A stretch of 44,508 bases of DNA from Treponema sp. (GTDB lineage Bacteria > Spirochaetota > Spirochaetia > Treponematales > Breznakiellaceae): contig WRJO01000003.1 in NCBI GenBank assembly GCA_009778545.1, positions 1 through 44,508 of the forward strand. Reading direction: 5' to 3'. Of the stretch, positions 1 through 6,525 are shown piece by piece. A program made the translations under genes and the position numbers. A model generated the notes under the pieces. It did not search any database. It had not been told where the DNA came from and was given only the letters and a program-made list of their open reading frames with translations. Each line of letters opens with the position of its first letter. Positions within the stretch are counted from its first letter, which is position 1.

Positions 1-124
1 CATCGCTGAGAAACGGGATGGAAATATCAAGCTTTTCCGCCAATTTTTCCTGCGATAGCTTGCGATATGCCCGGTATCGTTTCAAATTGGCGCTTAAAAT
101 GGCCCGTAATTCGTGTTCTGTCAA
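1..124 (-). CDS. XRE-family HTH regulator, partial (runs off left edge)
   Basis: Only the first 41 codons are in the window; the frame is open to the left edge. They hold the start of a helix-turn-helix of the Cro/C1 (XRE) type, with the phrase LSQEKLAEKLDISIPFLSD. The likely start is TTG at 124-122, preceded by AGGT with normal spacing. It aligns almost residue for residue with the next gene upstream (ILSANLKRYR against YLSANIKARR, then SQEKLAE in both), so the two are tandem paralogues read as one unit with 18 nt between them. DNA binding is inferred from the family; target and effector are unknown. Confidence 0.6.
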   Translation of the reverse strand, partial: MTEHELRAILSANLKRYRAYRKLSQEKLAEKLDISIPFLSD

Positions 125-142
125 ACTGTTACCTGGATTCCA

Positions 143-499
143 TTAGATTCCGACGGTATTCCGATCTCTTTCCATTAAGCGGTCAAAGCGGCTGTTGATG
201 TCATCCTGTATATTTTGTTTGAGATTGCAGAGCAAACCGGAAAACAGGGTGGAATTATCGGGTAAATTCAACCCATCAGAAGGAAACAGCAACTGAAAGG
301 CCGAAACCTCCAAAACGTATGCCAGATTTGTCAGCATTTTATCGCTTACCCAAGTACGACGCCCTTCTATCCGTTTTATCATCTGGACGGATACATCTGC
401 AAGTTCCGCCAGCTTTTCCTGGCTTATTTTCAGCGCTTCCCTTCTGGCTTTAATATTAGCGGATAAATATGACCGCAGCGCCTCAGATTTTATTTTCAC
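143..499 (-). CDS. XRE-family HTH transcriptional regulator
   Basis: This is a 118-residue protein with an N-terminal Cro/C1-type HTH at about residues 8-62 (SQEKLAELADVS, then a recognition-helix region ending MIKRIEGRR). The C-terminal half is helical and charged with no recognised effector domain. The frame is open to a GTG at 544, but GTG at 499 was chosen because it makes the N-terminus line up with the tandem paralogue that follows it. It is divergent from the CsgG-like gene at 681, and a perfect 14-bp palindrome lies between them, so autoregulation and control of the neighbour are plausible. The regulator family is clear; the target is inferred from position only. Confidence 0.75.
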   Translation of the reverse strand: MKIKSEALRSYLSANIKARREALKISQEKLAELADVSVQMIKRIEGRRTWVSDKMLTNLAYVLEVSAFQLLFPSDGLNLPDNSTLFSGLLCNLKQNIQDDINSRFDRLMERDRNTVGI

Positions 500-532
500 C
501 TTTTGAAATACATGGTATATCCATATTGATAC

Positions 533-561
533 TTGACAATACACTTTTAATAACCCATTAT
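533..561 (+). promoter_or_regulatory. Promoter for the CsgG-like gene, overlapping a divergent promoter
   Basis: TTGACA at 533-538 is followed after 17 nt by CATTAT at 556-561. On the minus strand TTGTCA overlaps the same -35 bases (539-534) and has TACCAT 16 nt further on, in position to read the XRE genes. The two -35 boxes therefore share bases, a compact divergent arrangement. The match is by eye. Confidence 0.4.
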
Positions 562-563
562 GA

Positions 564-596
564 TATTATTATTAGACTTTTGGTCTAATAATAATA
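564..596. promoter_or_regulatory. Perfect 14-bp palindrome, candidate operator
   Basis: TATTATTATTAGAC at 564-577 and its exact reverse complement at 583-596 are separated by TTTTG. The palindrome starts 2 nt after the plus-strand -10 box, so it would cover the transcription start. No T-run follows, which argues against a terminator. An XRE repressor from the adjacent divergent gene is the natural candidate ligand (inference). Confidence 0.5.
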
Positions 597-680
597 ATTT
601 AGTATGGGGGGTATTTTCCCAATTTAACTGCCGAGCTATGCAACATGCTCTGTATCATCTGTATTGGTTAGGAGGCAAAA

Positions 681-1124
681 ATGAAAAAAAACATTTTGAC
701 ACTTACCCTTTTGATAGGCGCGGTGATGGTGTTTGCGCAAAATGCGGTCACTTTGGATAGCGCGTTGGAATATTGCGCCATACATTTAAGAAACCAGCTC
801 CCACGAGGGGCAAGGGTTGCCGTCTTAAATATTGAAGCCAGGTCCGAAGGGTTTGCAGATTATGTAACCGATAGTCTTTCTGCAAAATTAGTCTGCCAGA
901 ATCATCTTACCGTTGTTGAACGGGGCCGGGCACGCAGTGTCCTGGAATCGGAACAGAATTACCAACTGTCCGGAAATGTAAGCGACGAAACCGCTGCCTC
1001 TTTAGGCAAACATTTAGGGGCTGAACTTATCTTTACCGGTTTGATAACGCCAAGGGGAGATAACTACAGTATAAATATCAGAGTTGTTCATGTGGAAACC
1101 GCTCGGGTACAGGATTGGATTTAA
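681..1124 (+). CDS. CsgG/FlgO-fold envelope protein, short form
   Basis: This 147-residue protein has a signal peptide (MKKNILTLTLLIGAVMVFAQ, cleavage after FAQ) and a single alpha/beta domain of the CsgG/FlgO/LpoB type. Visible landmarks are VAVLNIEA (first strand), LTVVERGRARSVLESEQ, SGNVSDETAASLGKHLGAE and IFTGLI. The same order occurs in the larger protein at 6526-7500 (VVVLNF, LVVVDRANLELLQQE, SGEVSDSSAQAIGQKLGAQ), but this copy stops where that one continues into a membrane domain. The start is fixed by GGAGG 7 nt before the ATG. It probably sits in the periplasm or at the outer membrane; the exact role is unknown. Confidence 0.7.
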   Translation: MKKNILTLTLLIGAVMVFAQNAVTLDSALEYCAIHLRNQLPRGARVAVLNIEARSEGFADYVTDSLSAKLVCQNHLTVVERGRARSVLESEQNYQLSGNVSDETAASLGKHLGAELIFTGLITPRGDNYSINIRVVHVETARVQDWI

Positions 1125-1197
1125 GGTTGTTGGATTTTGTGCCGGATTAACCGGATTCCCTGATCAGGCGCAAATGGAATAGTTGGTGGGAGAACAA

Positions 1198-1668
1198 GTG
1201 GTTTTATGCATGCAGAGTAAAAATTATTACATCAAACAGATAAAAACAACTTATTTTTTTGCTGCACTTGCAGCTTTTCTGATCGGTATAGCAATTTATG
1301 TGTTTTATAGAAATATCGACAATCTTGTGTTGTTTCGTTATTTTCCAAAACCTTCGTTTCTAGCTTCCCTTAGTCTTCTGCATGGAACAGACACAATAGG
1401 TGGTTATTTATTTGTTTTCACCTTGCCTCACGGATTATGGTGTATATCGGGATTATTTGTTATTCGGGCAATCTGGCTACACAATACTAAATGGCGAGCA
1501 ATATACGGCGTAATATTTATTATTGTCGTCTCCTCCCTTGAAATTAGTCAACTGAGTGAAAACAGACCCGGAACATTTGACATACTTGATCTCTCATCTT
1601 ATTTTATTTCTGCTTTTTTGGAAAGTATAGTTTTTAATATATTCGTTAAAAGGAGAATTATTAAATGA
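1198..1668 (+). CDS. VanZ-like membrane protein
   Basis: This protein of about 156 residues has four predicted membrane segments (around FFAALAAFLIGIAIYVFY, GGYLFVFTLPHGLWCISG, YGVIFIIVVSSLEI and the C-terminal SSYFISAFLESIVF). The pattern E-I-S-Q-L followed by F-D-I-L-D-L is typical of VanZ-like proteins, a family of uncertain function first noted in glycopeptide resistance loci. The frame is open from TTG 1183. GTG 1198 was chosen because GGGAG lies 5 nt before it; ATG 1210 is an alternative. The stop overlaps the next ATG (ATGA), so the two are translationally coupled. AT-rich. Confidence 0.5.
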   Translation: MVLCMQSKNYYIKQIKTTYFFAALAAFLIGIAIYVFYRNIDNLVLFRYFPKPSFLASLSLLHGTDTIGGYLFVFTLPHGLWCISGLFVIRAIWLHNTKWRAIYGVIFIIVVSSLEISQLSENRPGTFDILDLSSYFISAFLESIVFNIFVKRRIIK

Positions 1669-3587
1669 ATAAAAAATTGTTACCCCATGTTATTACAACT
1701 ATTGCAATGGCAGTATTTATTTTTACTAGTTTAGCAAGTGCTAATAGTCCACCTTCTTCTGGGGATAGTTACGGAGCAAGAGAAAAACCTCAACAAAATG
1801 ACTATACGATCCAACAGCAACAGAGGGATTCATCTTTTACTGGAGACGGCGGTAAAGGAATTAGTCTTGCCATTCTTGCTCCGAAAGCGAACGGACTTGA
1901 GAAAAATCAAAGCTATCTTCCTGCACTGGTACAGGGTGAATTTGTCAGCAACTTTTCAAGCTTTTCCAACATTTCCGTACTGGATCGAGAACGCCTTGAT
2001 ACTCAGTACGCCGAGCTGTTATCAGGTTATTATGACGACAATGCGGAAGAAGGTCTTGATTTAGGACACTTAATACCAACAACTCATTTAATGATCGGAA
2101 ACATCACCAGAACTGCAACAGGCTATGCTCTCCAGATTCAAATTACCAAAAACTCCGATAAAATGACAATGGCTTCATATTCCGGAACTTTTACTTTTGC
2201 GGAACTAGACAACTTTACGGGTATACGGCGGGTATCGCTTGATCTGTTACAAAAAATGGGCGTAACACTTACGGCACATGCACAGAGAGAACTTGTCGGA
2301 GCGGCGGCGGATAACCATGTAAATGCCCAAACCGCTCTTGCCCGAGGCGTTACCGCACGAACTGAAGTTGCGGCATTAAGCTATTTTTACCAAGCTACTG
2401 CCTATGACCCCTCATTGAGAGAAGCAGCAAACCGTTCTTCGATACTAAACGCCAATATAACAAGCGGGAACATCGGAGATAATGTTCGTAACGACATACA
2501 ATGGCGGAGGAATTGGGTAACACGGCTTACAGAAACGGAGCAATATTTTGACGATTTTAACCGGACAGAGTCTATGCCCTATACCTTGTTTTATTCGGAT
2601 GAGATTAAACAGGGAGCCGTTAATTACCAGAACGAAACTGTAAGCCTTAGCATAGAGACGCATCTACATAGCAGTAGCATTTGGCCGGTTTCAATAGAAC
2701 GTGCATTACAAGCAGTTTATGACGGTTTAGATGCCACCAATAGAAAAGATACTTGGGGACTTGAAGGTTGGCCGTATCATGGTGTTACCAATCTAAATGC
2801 TTTTGCAAGACGGAGTGGAAACTTTTCTGTAGTTTTCGAGCTGTTGAATAACCAAAACAAAATAATAGGGAGACAAACTTTACAAACAGGGGGGTATTGG
2901 GAATTAAGCTGGAGTAATCGTCCTGTTATTAGTGTATCAGCAGATGTTAGAAAAAATCTAAATTTTCAGAATGTCAATGCAAATGATATAAGCGATCAAA
3001 TGACTATACGGGTTACAACTGTAAATGGAGTGGATGCAGAATCTGCGGCCCGAAATGGAGTTCTGCAAATTAGGGCAAGCAATAAAAATGAATTTGACAG
3101 GAATGACAACTGGCTCTTTGTAAGAGGTGAGATACAGGGTTTAACGAATATGTCTGAAAGAGTAGGAAATCTTGTTATTCCTAATAATATTTGGGGTGAT
3201 CCTGTTATCCGGATAGGCAGTGATGCGTTTAAGAACATTGGATTATCCAGTTTAACCATTCAAAACGGTGTTATTTATATCGGTAATAATGCGTTTGAGG
3301 GCAATAGATTGACTAGCTTAACCATACCTGGCAGTGTTACTTCAATAGGTGTAAATGCGTTTTGCCAAACACCTTGGGTAAAGATAACCAGAATTACGAT
3401 AGGAGCTAATGTGGCTATAGCGGGGAATCATGATCATTCTAGAGCCATATCTACTTTTGGTAGTGCTTTAGCAGAGACTTATATGCTATTCGGATATTTT
3501 TATAACCAAAACAACAAGCGAGCTGGAACATACACATATTCTGAAGGACTTTTTGAAAGACCTTCTTGGACGTATAGCTCACGGTAG
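1665..3587 (+). CDS. Exported protein with CsgG-like domain and C-terminal LRR_5 repeats
   Basis: This 640-residue protein has a signal peptide (LASANS region) and then a low-complexity Q/S/D linker. Residues about 65-210 look like the CsgG/FlgO fold (ISLAILAPKA, ISVLDRERLDTQ, HLMIGNITRT). Residues about 220-310 are helical and repeat-like, around an ATAYDPSLREAANRS motif often seen in spirochaetal members. The C-terminus (about 530-600) carries about three BspA-type LRR_5 units (RIGSDAF, YIGNNAF, SIGVNAF). It is coupled to the VanZ-like gene by ATGA. Joining a CsgG-type domain to surface leucine-rich repeats suggests an envelope-anchored, surface-exposed protein. Function is unknown; domain calls are by motif. 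Confidence 0.6.
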   Translation: MNKKLLPHVITTIAMAVFIFTSLASANSPPSSGDSYGAREKPQQNDYTIQQQQRDSSFTGDGGKGISLAILAPKANGLEKNQSYLPALVQGEFVSNFSSFSNISVLDRERLDTQYAELLSGYYDDNAEEGLDLGHLIPTTHLMIGNITRTATGYALQIQITKNSDKMTMASYSGTFTFAELDNFTGIRRVSLDLLQKMGVTLTAHAQRELVGAAADNHVNAQTALARGVTARTEVAALSYFYQATAYDPSLREAANRSSILNANITSGNIGDNVRNDIQWRRNWVTRLTETEQYFDDFNRTESMPYTLFYSDEIKQGAVNYQNETVSLSIETHLHSSSIWPVSIERALQAVYDGLDATNRKDTWGLEGWPYHGVTNLNAFARRSGNFSVVFELLNNQNKIIGRQTLQTGGYWELSWSNRPVISVSADVRKNLNFQNVNANDISDQMTIRVTTVNGVDAESAARNGVLQIRASNKNEFDRNDNWLFVRGEIQGLTNMSERVGNLVIPNNIWGDPVIRIGSDAFKNIGLSSLTIQNGVIYIGNNAFEGNRLTSLTIPGSVTSIGVNAFCQTPWVKITRITIGANVAIAGNHDHSRAISTFGSALAETYMLFGYFYNQNNKRAGTYTYSEGLFERPSWTYSSR

Positions 3588-3702
3588 GTTGACGATGTTG
3601 AATTGAGTAGAAAACACTGTGTTTCATTCTACCTCGTTGAGGTAAATTTCCGCAGTAAAGGCGGATAAATCAAAAGCGGTGAGTCCGTAAAAGGAGATTA
3701 TT

Positions 3703-3792
3703 ATGATGAAATCGAAAGTTATTTCAGTGCTGCTATGCCTTATGGCACTGAGTTTGGTTTTGATGGCTTGCGTCGCAATACCAACAAATTAA
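3703..3792 (+). CDS. Tiny lipoprotein, 29 residues
   Basis: The ORF is short but well marked: AAGGAG about 7 nt before the ATG, a basic N-terminus (MMKSK), a hydrophobic core, and a lipobox LMAC with the cysteine at residue 23. The mature part would be only CVAIPTN. A second gene with the same layout follows at 3926. Size and form recall entericidin-type peptides, but there is no sequence match to name it. About 100 nt upstream of the ATG contain short self-complementary pieces (ACCTC/GAGGT; TCCGC/GCGGA) that could be leader structure. Confidence 0.5.
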   Translation: MMKSKVISVLLCLMALSLVLMACVAIPTN

Positions 3793-3798
3793 AGATGT

Positions 3799-3839
3799 GG
3801 TATCAGGTGCCATAAGGGTAACGTCTGGTACCTGATACC
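3799..3839. terminator. Hairpin after the first tiny lipoprotein gene
   Basis: GGTATCAGGTGCC (3799-3811) pairs with GGTACCTGATACC (3827-3839) with one mismatch across a 15-nt loop. It starts 7 nt after the stop codon. There is no strong T-run after it, so it may be an RNA-stabilising or attenuating hairpin between the two small genes rather than a full terminator. Confidence 0.4.
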
Positions 3840-3925
3840 GAATTTGCCTTGTGTACTTGAGAAGTTGCAACACACAAGTGTAAAAGTTTGTTTTTTATTA
3901 TTTTCAAACATATAAGGAGTGAACA

Positions 3926-4045
3926 ATGTTCAGAAAAAATATTGATAGATTCATTTTGCTATTTTTATTAGTATTGGGAATGGTTTTTATCGGATGTGTA
4001 CAGCTTCTTTGCTACATCCCCTCTTCAAGCGTTCCGGATCTTTAG
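3926..4045 (+). CDS. Small lipoprotein, 39 residues
   Basis: AAGGAG lies 8 nt before the ATG. The product starts MFRKNIDR, has a hydrophobic core (FILLFLLVLGMVF) and a lipobox FIGC with the cysteine at residue 24. The predicted mature peptide is 16 residues (CVQLLCYIPSSSVPDL). It is not a copy of the 29-residue protein at 3703 outside the signal type. It is probably anchored in the inner or outer membrane; function is unknown. Confidence 0.5.
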   Translation: MFRKNIDRFILLFLLVLGMVFIGCVQLLCYIPSSSVPDL

Positions 4046-4275
4046 TTATTGAAAATCGCTTTTCTCTTTTTAGCATTCCTCATTCCTCATTGCTCATTCT
4101 AATTTCATTCGCAATCATCTCATCGCTCCGAACTAGACGAAAATAACGTTTACGCTGAGTGAAGGCAGGATTGTTCAAATCCTGCACCGGTTAAGAAAAT
4201 GCTATGACAAGGCGGCATGTGATGCTAAGGCATTGGTTATTTCGCTTAACTGTCTTCTGATTCCTCTCCCTAATT

Positions 4276-4305
4276 CACTTTGCGTTCTCTGCGCCTCTGC
4301 GTGAG
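4276..4305 (-). repeat. CGCAGAGG dispersed repeat, copy 1
   Basis: Reads TTGCGTTCTCTGCGCCTCTG then CGTGAG on the plus strand, the inverted orientation of the copy at 4398. Copies of the same phrase recur at 4398, 5431, 6412, 16883, 17681 and, in a diverged form, 39594. Confidence 0.75.
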
Positions 4306-4397
4306 TTAATAAGAATAGAATCTCTATGCCTTTGCACGAAGCAATGTAAAGTCAATTCTCCCGAAAGCGATACCCGCCACCAAATTTGCCGGAATAA

Positions 4398-4428
4398 TCT
4401 CACGCAAAGGCGCAGAGGACGCAGAGGG
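4398..4428 (+). repeat. CGCAGAGG dispersed repeat, copy 2
   Basis: Reads TCTCACGCAAAGGCGCAGAG then GACGCAGAGGG, inverted relative to the copy at 4276. The pair encloses about 92 bp without a gene. Confidence 0.75.
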
Positions 4429-4671
4429 AAAACACAGGGCTAAAAAGCAGTTTGCGTTTCAACAGTGAGGATTTTCAAGTATCCATGATTTAGCCGCTTT
4501 GCCAGCAAAGAAGAGATTACAGATGCTGAATTGGTACTTGAGGACTAAAGTCCCGGGAGGTTTGAATAAAATAGGTCTTGTTGCAGTGTAAATTATTTTG
4601 CGGAGATGCAGAGGTAAAAAGTGAAATATAAGGCCCATTTTAATATGTGAGAAAAATAGCAGTTTGTGGAC

Positions 4672-4700
4672 TTGTTTTGCCGGTCCAGAATTGCTATATT
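4672..4700 (+). promoter_or_regulatory. Promoter of the GNAT/partner pair
   Basis: TTGTTT at 4672-4677, a 17-nt spacer, then TATATT at 4695-4700. An AAGAGG sequence and the ATG at 4718 follow, so this transcript has a short leader with a ribosome site. Confidence 0.4.
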
Positions 4701-4717
4701 AAGGTTAAGAGGTATTA

Positions 4718-4870
4718 ATGGCCGCTAAAATAAAACCCGTGCAGCCTACGGAGATTAAAGATAAAAAAATCGCCCGCGAAGTCATTGAGCAGATCCGTAA
4801 ACCCATACCCGCTTCAGTTTACCGAAGGCACAAGAGAAAAGCAGAATTTATAGATAAATTTTTTGAATAA
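4718..4870 (+). CDS. 50-residue protein, candidate antitoxin partner of the GNAT enzyme
   Basis: This small basic ORF starts MAAKIKPVQP, continues with a helical charged middle (DKKIAREVIEQIRK) and ends YRRHKRKAEFIDKFFE. AAGAGG precedes the ATG. The TAA stop shares one base with the next ATG (TAATG), so it is coupled to the acetyltransferase. The known TacA-TacT modules have a small DNA-binding antitoxin just before a GNAT toxin; position, size and coupling fit that scheme, but I see no ribbon-helix-helix, so the antitoxin call is inference from context. Confidence 0.45.
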   Translation: MAAKIKPVQPTEIKDKKIAREVIEQIRKPIPASVYRRHKRKAEFIDKFFE

Positions 4871-5430
4871 TGGCGATGCAGCAGGAATTTAATAAAAGCG
4901 GGCGTTTTAATGAGTTTAAATTAACACCTTTAACTCTGGTAGAAGCCTGTGGTATTTTTGACTGTGGAATACCTGAATATAATGACTATCTCTTGAAAGA
5001 TTCATTTCGTTCCATGAATGACCATATTGCCTTCACTTGGCTTCTTACCGAGCGATCTACTGATAAAGTGGCAGCCTATATGGCTCTTATTATGGACTCA
5101 ATAAAACTATCATTTACCGAGAAAGAACTTCATAATCTTAAATATCCATTCAAAACCATACCTGCTATGAAGATAGCCAAATTGGCTGTTGACAGCAATT
5201 TTTCAGAAAAATTTAAAGGTATTGGAACCTTTATGATCGAAAGTGCACAGCGGCTTGCATGGGCCTGTAACTCAGCCTATTGTGCTGCACGTTTCCTTAC
5301 CGTAGACGCTGATATAGAACACGATACAGGCGTTCTTGCTTTTTACAAAAAAAACGGCTTTATTCCAAACGCCGAGCTTAACAATAAAAACCGGAAGACA
5401 ATCAGCATGCGAAAAGATATTTATGCATAG
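4870..5430 (+). CDS. GNAT acetyltransferase, TacT-like toxin candidate
   Basis: This 186-residue GNAT-fold protein follows the TacT-type layout: an N-terminal FDCGIPEYNDYLLKDS (compare CG...N.WL in TacT-like enzymes), a strand pair ending AAYMALIMDSI, then IAKLAVDSNFSEKFKGIGTF covering the acetyl-CoA-binding motif A (K-x-x-G-I-G), and a C-terminal LAFYKKNGF carrying the usual Tyr. TacT-type enzymes acetylate the amino group of charged tRNAs; other GNATs act on many substrates. The coupled 50-residue gene upstream supports a toxin-antitoxin reading. It is flanked by dispersed repeats (4398 and 5431), suggesting a mobile accessory gene. Confidence 0.65.
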   Translation: MAMQQEFNKSGRFNEFKLTPLTLVEACGIFDCGIPEYNDYLLKDSFRSMNDHIAFTWLLTERSTDKVAAYMALIMDSIKLSFTEKELHNLKYPFKTIPAMKIAKLAVDSNFSEKFKGIGTFMIESAQRLAWACNSAYCAARFLTVDADIEHDTGVLAFYKKNGFIPNAELNNKNRKTISMRKDIYA

Positions 5431-5448
5431 CGCGGAGGACGCGGAGGA
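5431..5448 (+). repeat. CGCAGAGG dispersed repeat, short copy
   Basis: CGCGGAGGACGCGGAGGA directly after the GNAT stop codon is a diverged short copy of the repeat at 4398, in the same orientation. Confidence 0.55.
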
Positions 5449-5462
5449 AAAACAGAAGTTAG

Positions 5463-5491
5463 TGGACTTTCTTTGATTTTTGTTCTATATT
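5463..5491 (+). promoter_or_regulatory. Leaderless-type promoter of the DUF3791 gene
   Basis: TGGACT at 5463-5468, a 17-nt spacer, TATATT at 5486-5491, then exactly 6 nt to the ATG at 5498. Transcription would begin at or next to the start codon; no Shine-Dalgarno is present. Confidence 0.45.
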
Positions 5492-5497
5492 TTCTAC

Positions 5498-5731
5498 ATG
5501 TCCGAAAGAGAGCGGGATCAAAACCTCATGCTGGTATATGCTGTAGAAGGCTATTCGTGGCGGCACAATCTTCCTGAAAGAGATGTCGTTGCTCTTTTTC
5601 GCAAGTATGGGATAAACGATTTAATCCGTAAAAATTATAACACTCTCCATACACAGGATATGGACGAAAGCATAGCATTTGCTGAGGATGCTTTGTCTAT
5701 GCGGGTAAAGCCGAAAGTGGTACAACATTAA
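5498..5731 (+). CDS. DUF3791-like small protein
   Basis: This 77-residue protein has the pattern LMLVYAVEGYSWRHNLPERDVVALFRKYGI, then YNTLHTQDMDESIAFAEDAL, which resembles DUF3791 (a small helical family often next to DUF3990 genes in possible toxin-antitoxin pairs). The ORF extends to TTG 5480, but ATG 5498 is preferred because the -10 box would otherwise lie inside the gene. No DUF3990 partner is visible on either side, so it may be an orphan or a remnant of a pair. Function is not established. Confidence 0.55.
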   Translation: MSERERDQNLMLVYAVEGYSWRHNLPERDVVALFRKYGINDLIRKNYNTLHTQDMDESIAFAEDALSMRVKPKVVQH

Positions 5732-5747
5732 CGCCGTCTTTTCGGCG
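5732..5747. terminator. Short hairpin after the DUF3791 gene
   Basis: CGCCG (5732-5736) and CGGCG (5743-5747) flank TCTTTT directly after the stop codon. No T-run follows, so terminator function is weakly supported. Confidence 0.3.
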
Positions 5748-5858
5748 GCAGGCAAAACCGTTAGCGGTAATTATGGTCAGCCCGGCGGGCGGCCCCCATT
5801 TTTTGCAGGATAACATCGGTAAAGCGGTTAAAATAACTTCCCATGCTGTAAAGTATAG

Positions 5859-5948
5859 TATTTCAACCCGGAAAATGTAAGTGTTTTAACCGGAAAAATG
5901 TAAGCTTTCTAACCGGTAAAATATAACTAATTTAACCCGGAAAATGTG
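5859..5948. repeat. Four iteron-like repeats with CCGG cores, 22-24 bp period
   Basis: Four imperfect units share the form TTTAACCGGAAAATGTAAG. Their CCGG cores are at 5868, 5890, 5913 and 5937, spaced 22, 23 and 24 bp, about two helical turns. Such rows occur as transposase-binding sites in IS21-type and Tn7-type element ends and as replication iterons. No transposase or Rep gene is in the window, so this may be a solo end. Confidence 0.6.
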
Positions 5949-6042
5949 AATACCGTCTTCTTCTTCCCCCGCACTAATTCACTGAGAAGGGTACACACCC
6001 CGTCCGCTTCTGCTAAACTTGACCCACTGTTACCTGCGAATG

Positions 6043-6290
6043 CCTCGGCGGGGCGGGCAGCGCGGGGGCCGCGCGCGGGCTGGCAAAAAATTTCTGGGCC
6101 TCTCCGCCGGAGGAGACGAGGGAGGAGACTCTAAAACTAGGCGTAGAGAAAATGCCTGACCACTTAAGAAGCTGATTTTGGGCAGTTACTCTCAACAAGA
6201 AGAATTAAGTGGTCTGGTGGCTCCGCAGGCGGACTCCCCCAGATTTTTGCCAGCCCGCGCGCGGCCCCCGCGCTGCCCGCCCCGCCGGGG
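6043..6290. mobile_element. Fold-back element: 44-bp perfect inverted repeat with nested repeats
   Basis: Bases 6046-6089 and 6244-6287 are perfect reverse complements (44 bp, extremely GC-rich, starting CGGCGGGGCGGGCAGCGCGG). Pairing continues outward by a few bases and inward as imperfect matches (CTGGGCCTCTCCGCCGGAGG against the right-side counterpart). A second perfect 10-bp pair, GACCACTTAA (6158-6167) and TTAAGTGGTC (6205-6214), lies inside. The whole could fold into one long hairpin. No gene is inside; short open frames here are by-products of GC-rich sequence. A MITE-like or fold-back mobile element is likely (inference). A diverged fragment of an arm appears at about 5778-5803. Confidence 0.65.
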
Positions 6291-6411
6291 TTTTACGGAA
6301 AATTGTGGGGCAAGTTTAGACGCTTTGGGCTGGGTTGTTGATTGAAACCCACAGCGATATTATTGTAACTACTATACTTTCTTTCGTAAGTTGAGGAGGC
6401 CACATTTTCTT

Positions 6412-6427
6412 TTGCGTTCTCTGCGTG
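6412..6427 (-). repeat. CGCAGAGG dispersed repeat, short copy
   Basis: TTGCGTTCTCTGCGTG is a truncated copy, in the same orientation as the one at 4276, lying in the leader region before the promoter of the CsgG/P13-like gene. Confidence 0.6.
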
Positions 6428-6446
6428 GGGAATTTTGAATATTAAC

Positions 6447-6475
6447 TTGACAATTATTACATCAACTAATACAAT
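6447..6475 (+). promoter_or_regulatory. Sigma-70 promoter of the CsgG/P13-like gene
   Basis: A consensus -35 TTGACA (6447-6452), 17-nt spacer, and TACAAT (6470-6475). The leader is about 45 nt and carries an AGGAG before the ATG at 6526. Confidence 0.75.
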
Positions 6476-6525
6476 AAAATGCTGATGGAAATGCTCCATC
6501 CCGGAAAAGACAGGAGAATACATCA

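Larger units (their letters stand above)
4046..4671. other. Gene-free stretch with dispersed repeats and coding debris
   Basis: No supported gene was found. The stretch holds a direct CATTCCTCATTCCTCATTGCTCATT run near 4072-4098, two inverted copies of the CGCAGAGG-type repeat (listed separately), a shorter copy at 4600-4614 (GCGGAGATGCAGAGG), and a possible decayed protein C-terminus at about 4479-4548 that needs a frameshift to be read. Confidence 0.5.

Noticed and set aside
3620-3702. Riboswitch in the leader of the 29-residue lipoprotein.
   Set aside because: Short self-complementary pieces are present, but no known riboswitch consensus could be matched.
4161-4191. tRNA-like TTCAAATCCTGC stem and loop.
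   Set aside because: The stem resembles a T-arm, but no acceptor, D or anticodon arm can be built upstream, so it is not a tRNA gene.
5859-5948. CRISPR array.
   Set aside because: The units have no distinct spacers and the period of 22-24 bp is too short for repeat plus spacer.
5946-6198. Short open frames on both strands (62 and 61 residues).
   Set aside because: They only exist because of the GC-rich arm of the fold-back element and have no start signal or domain.
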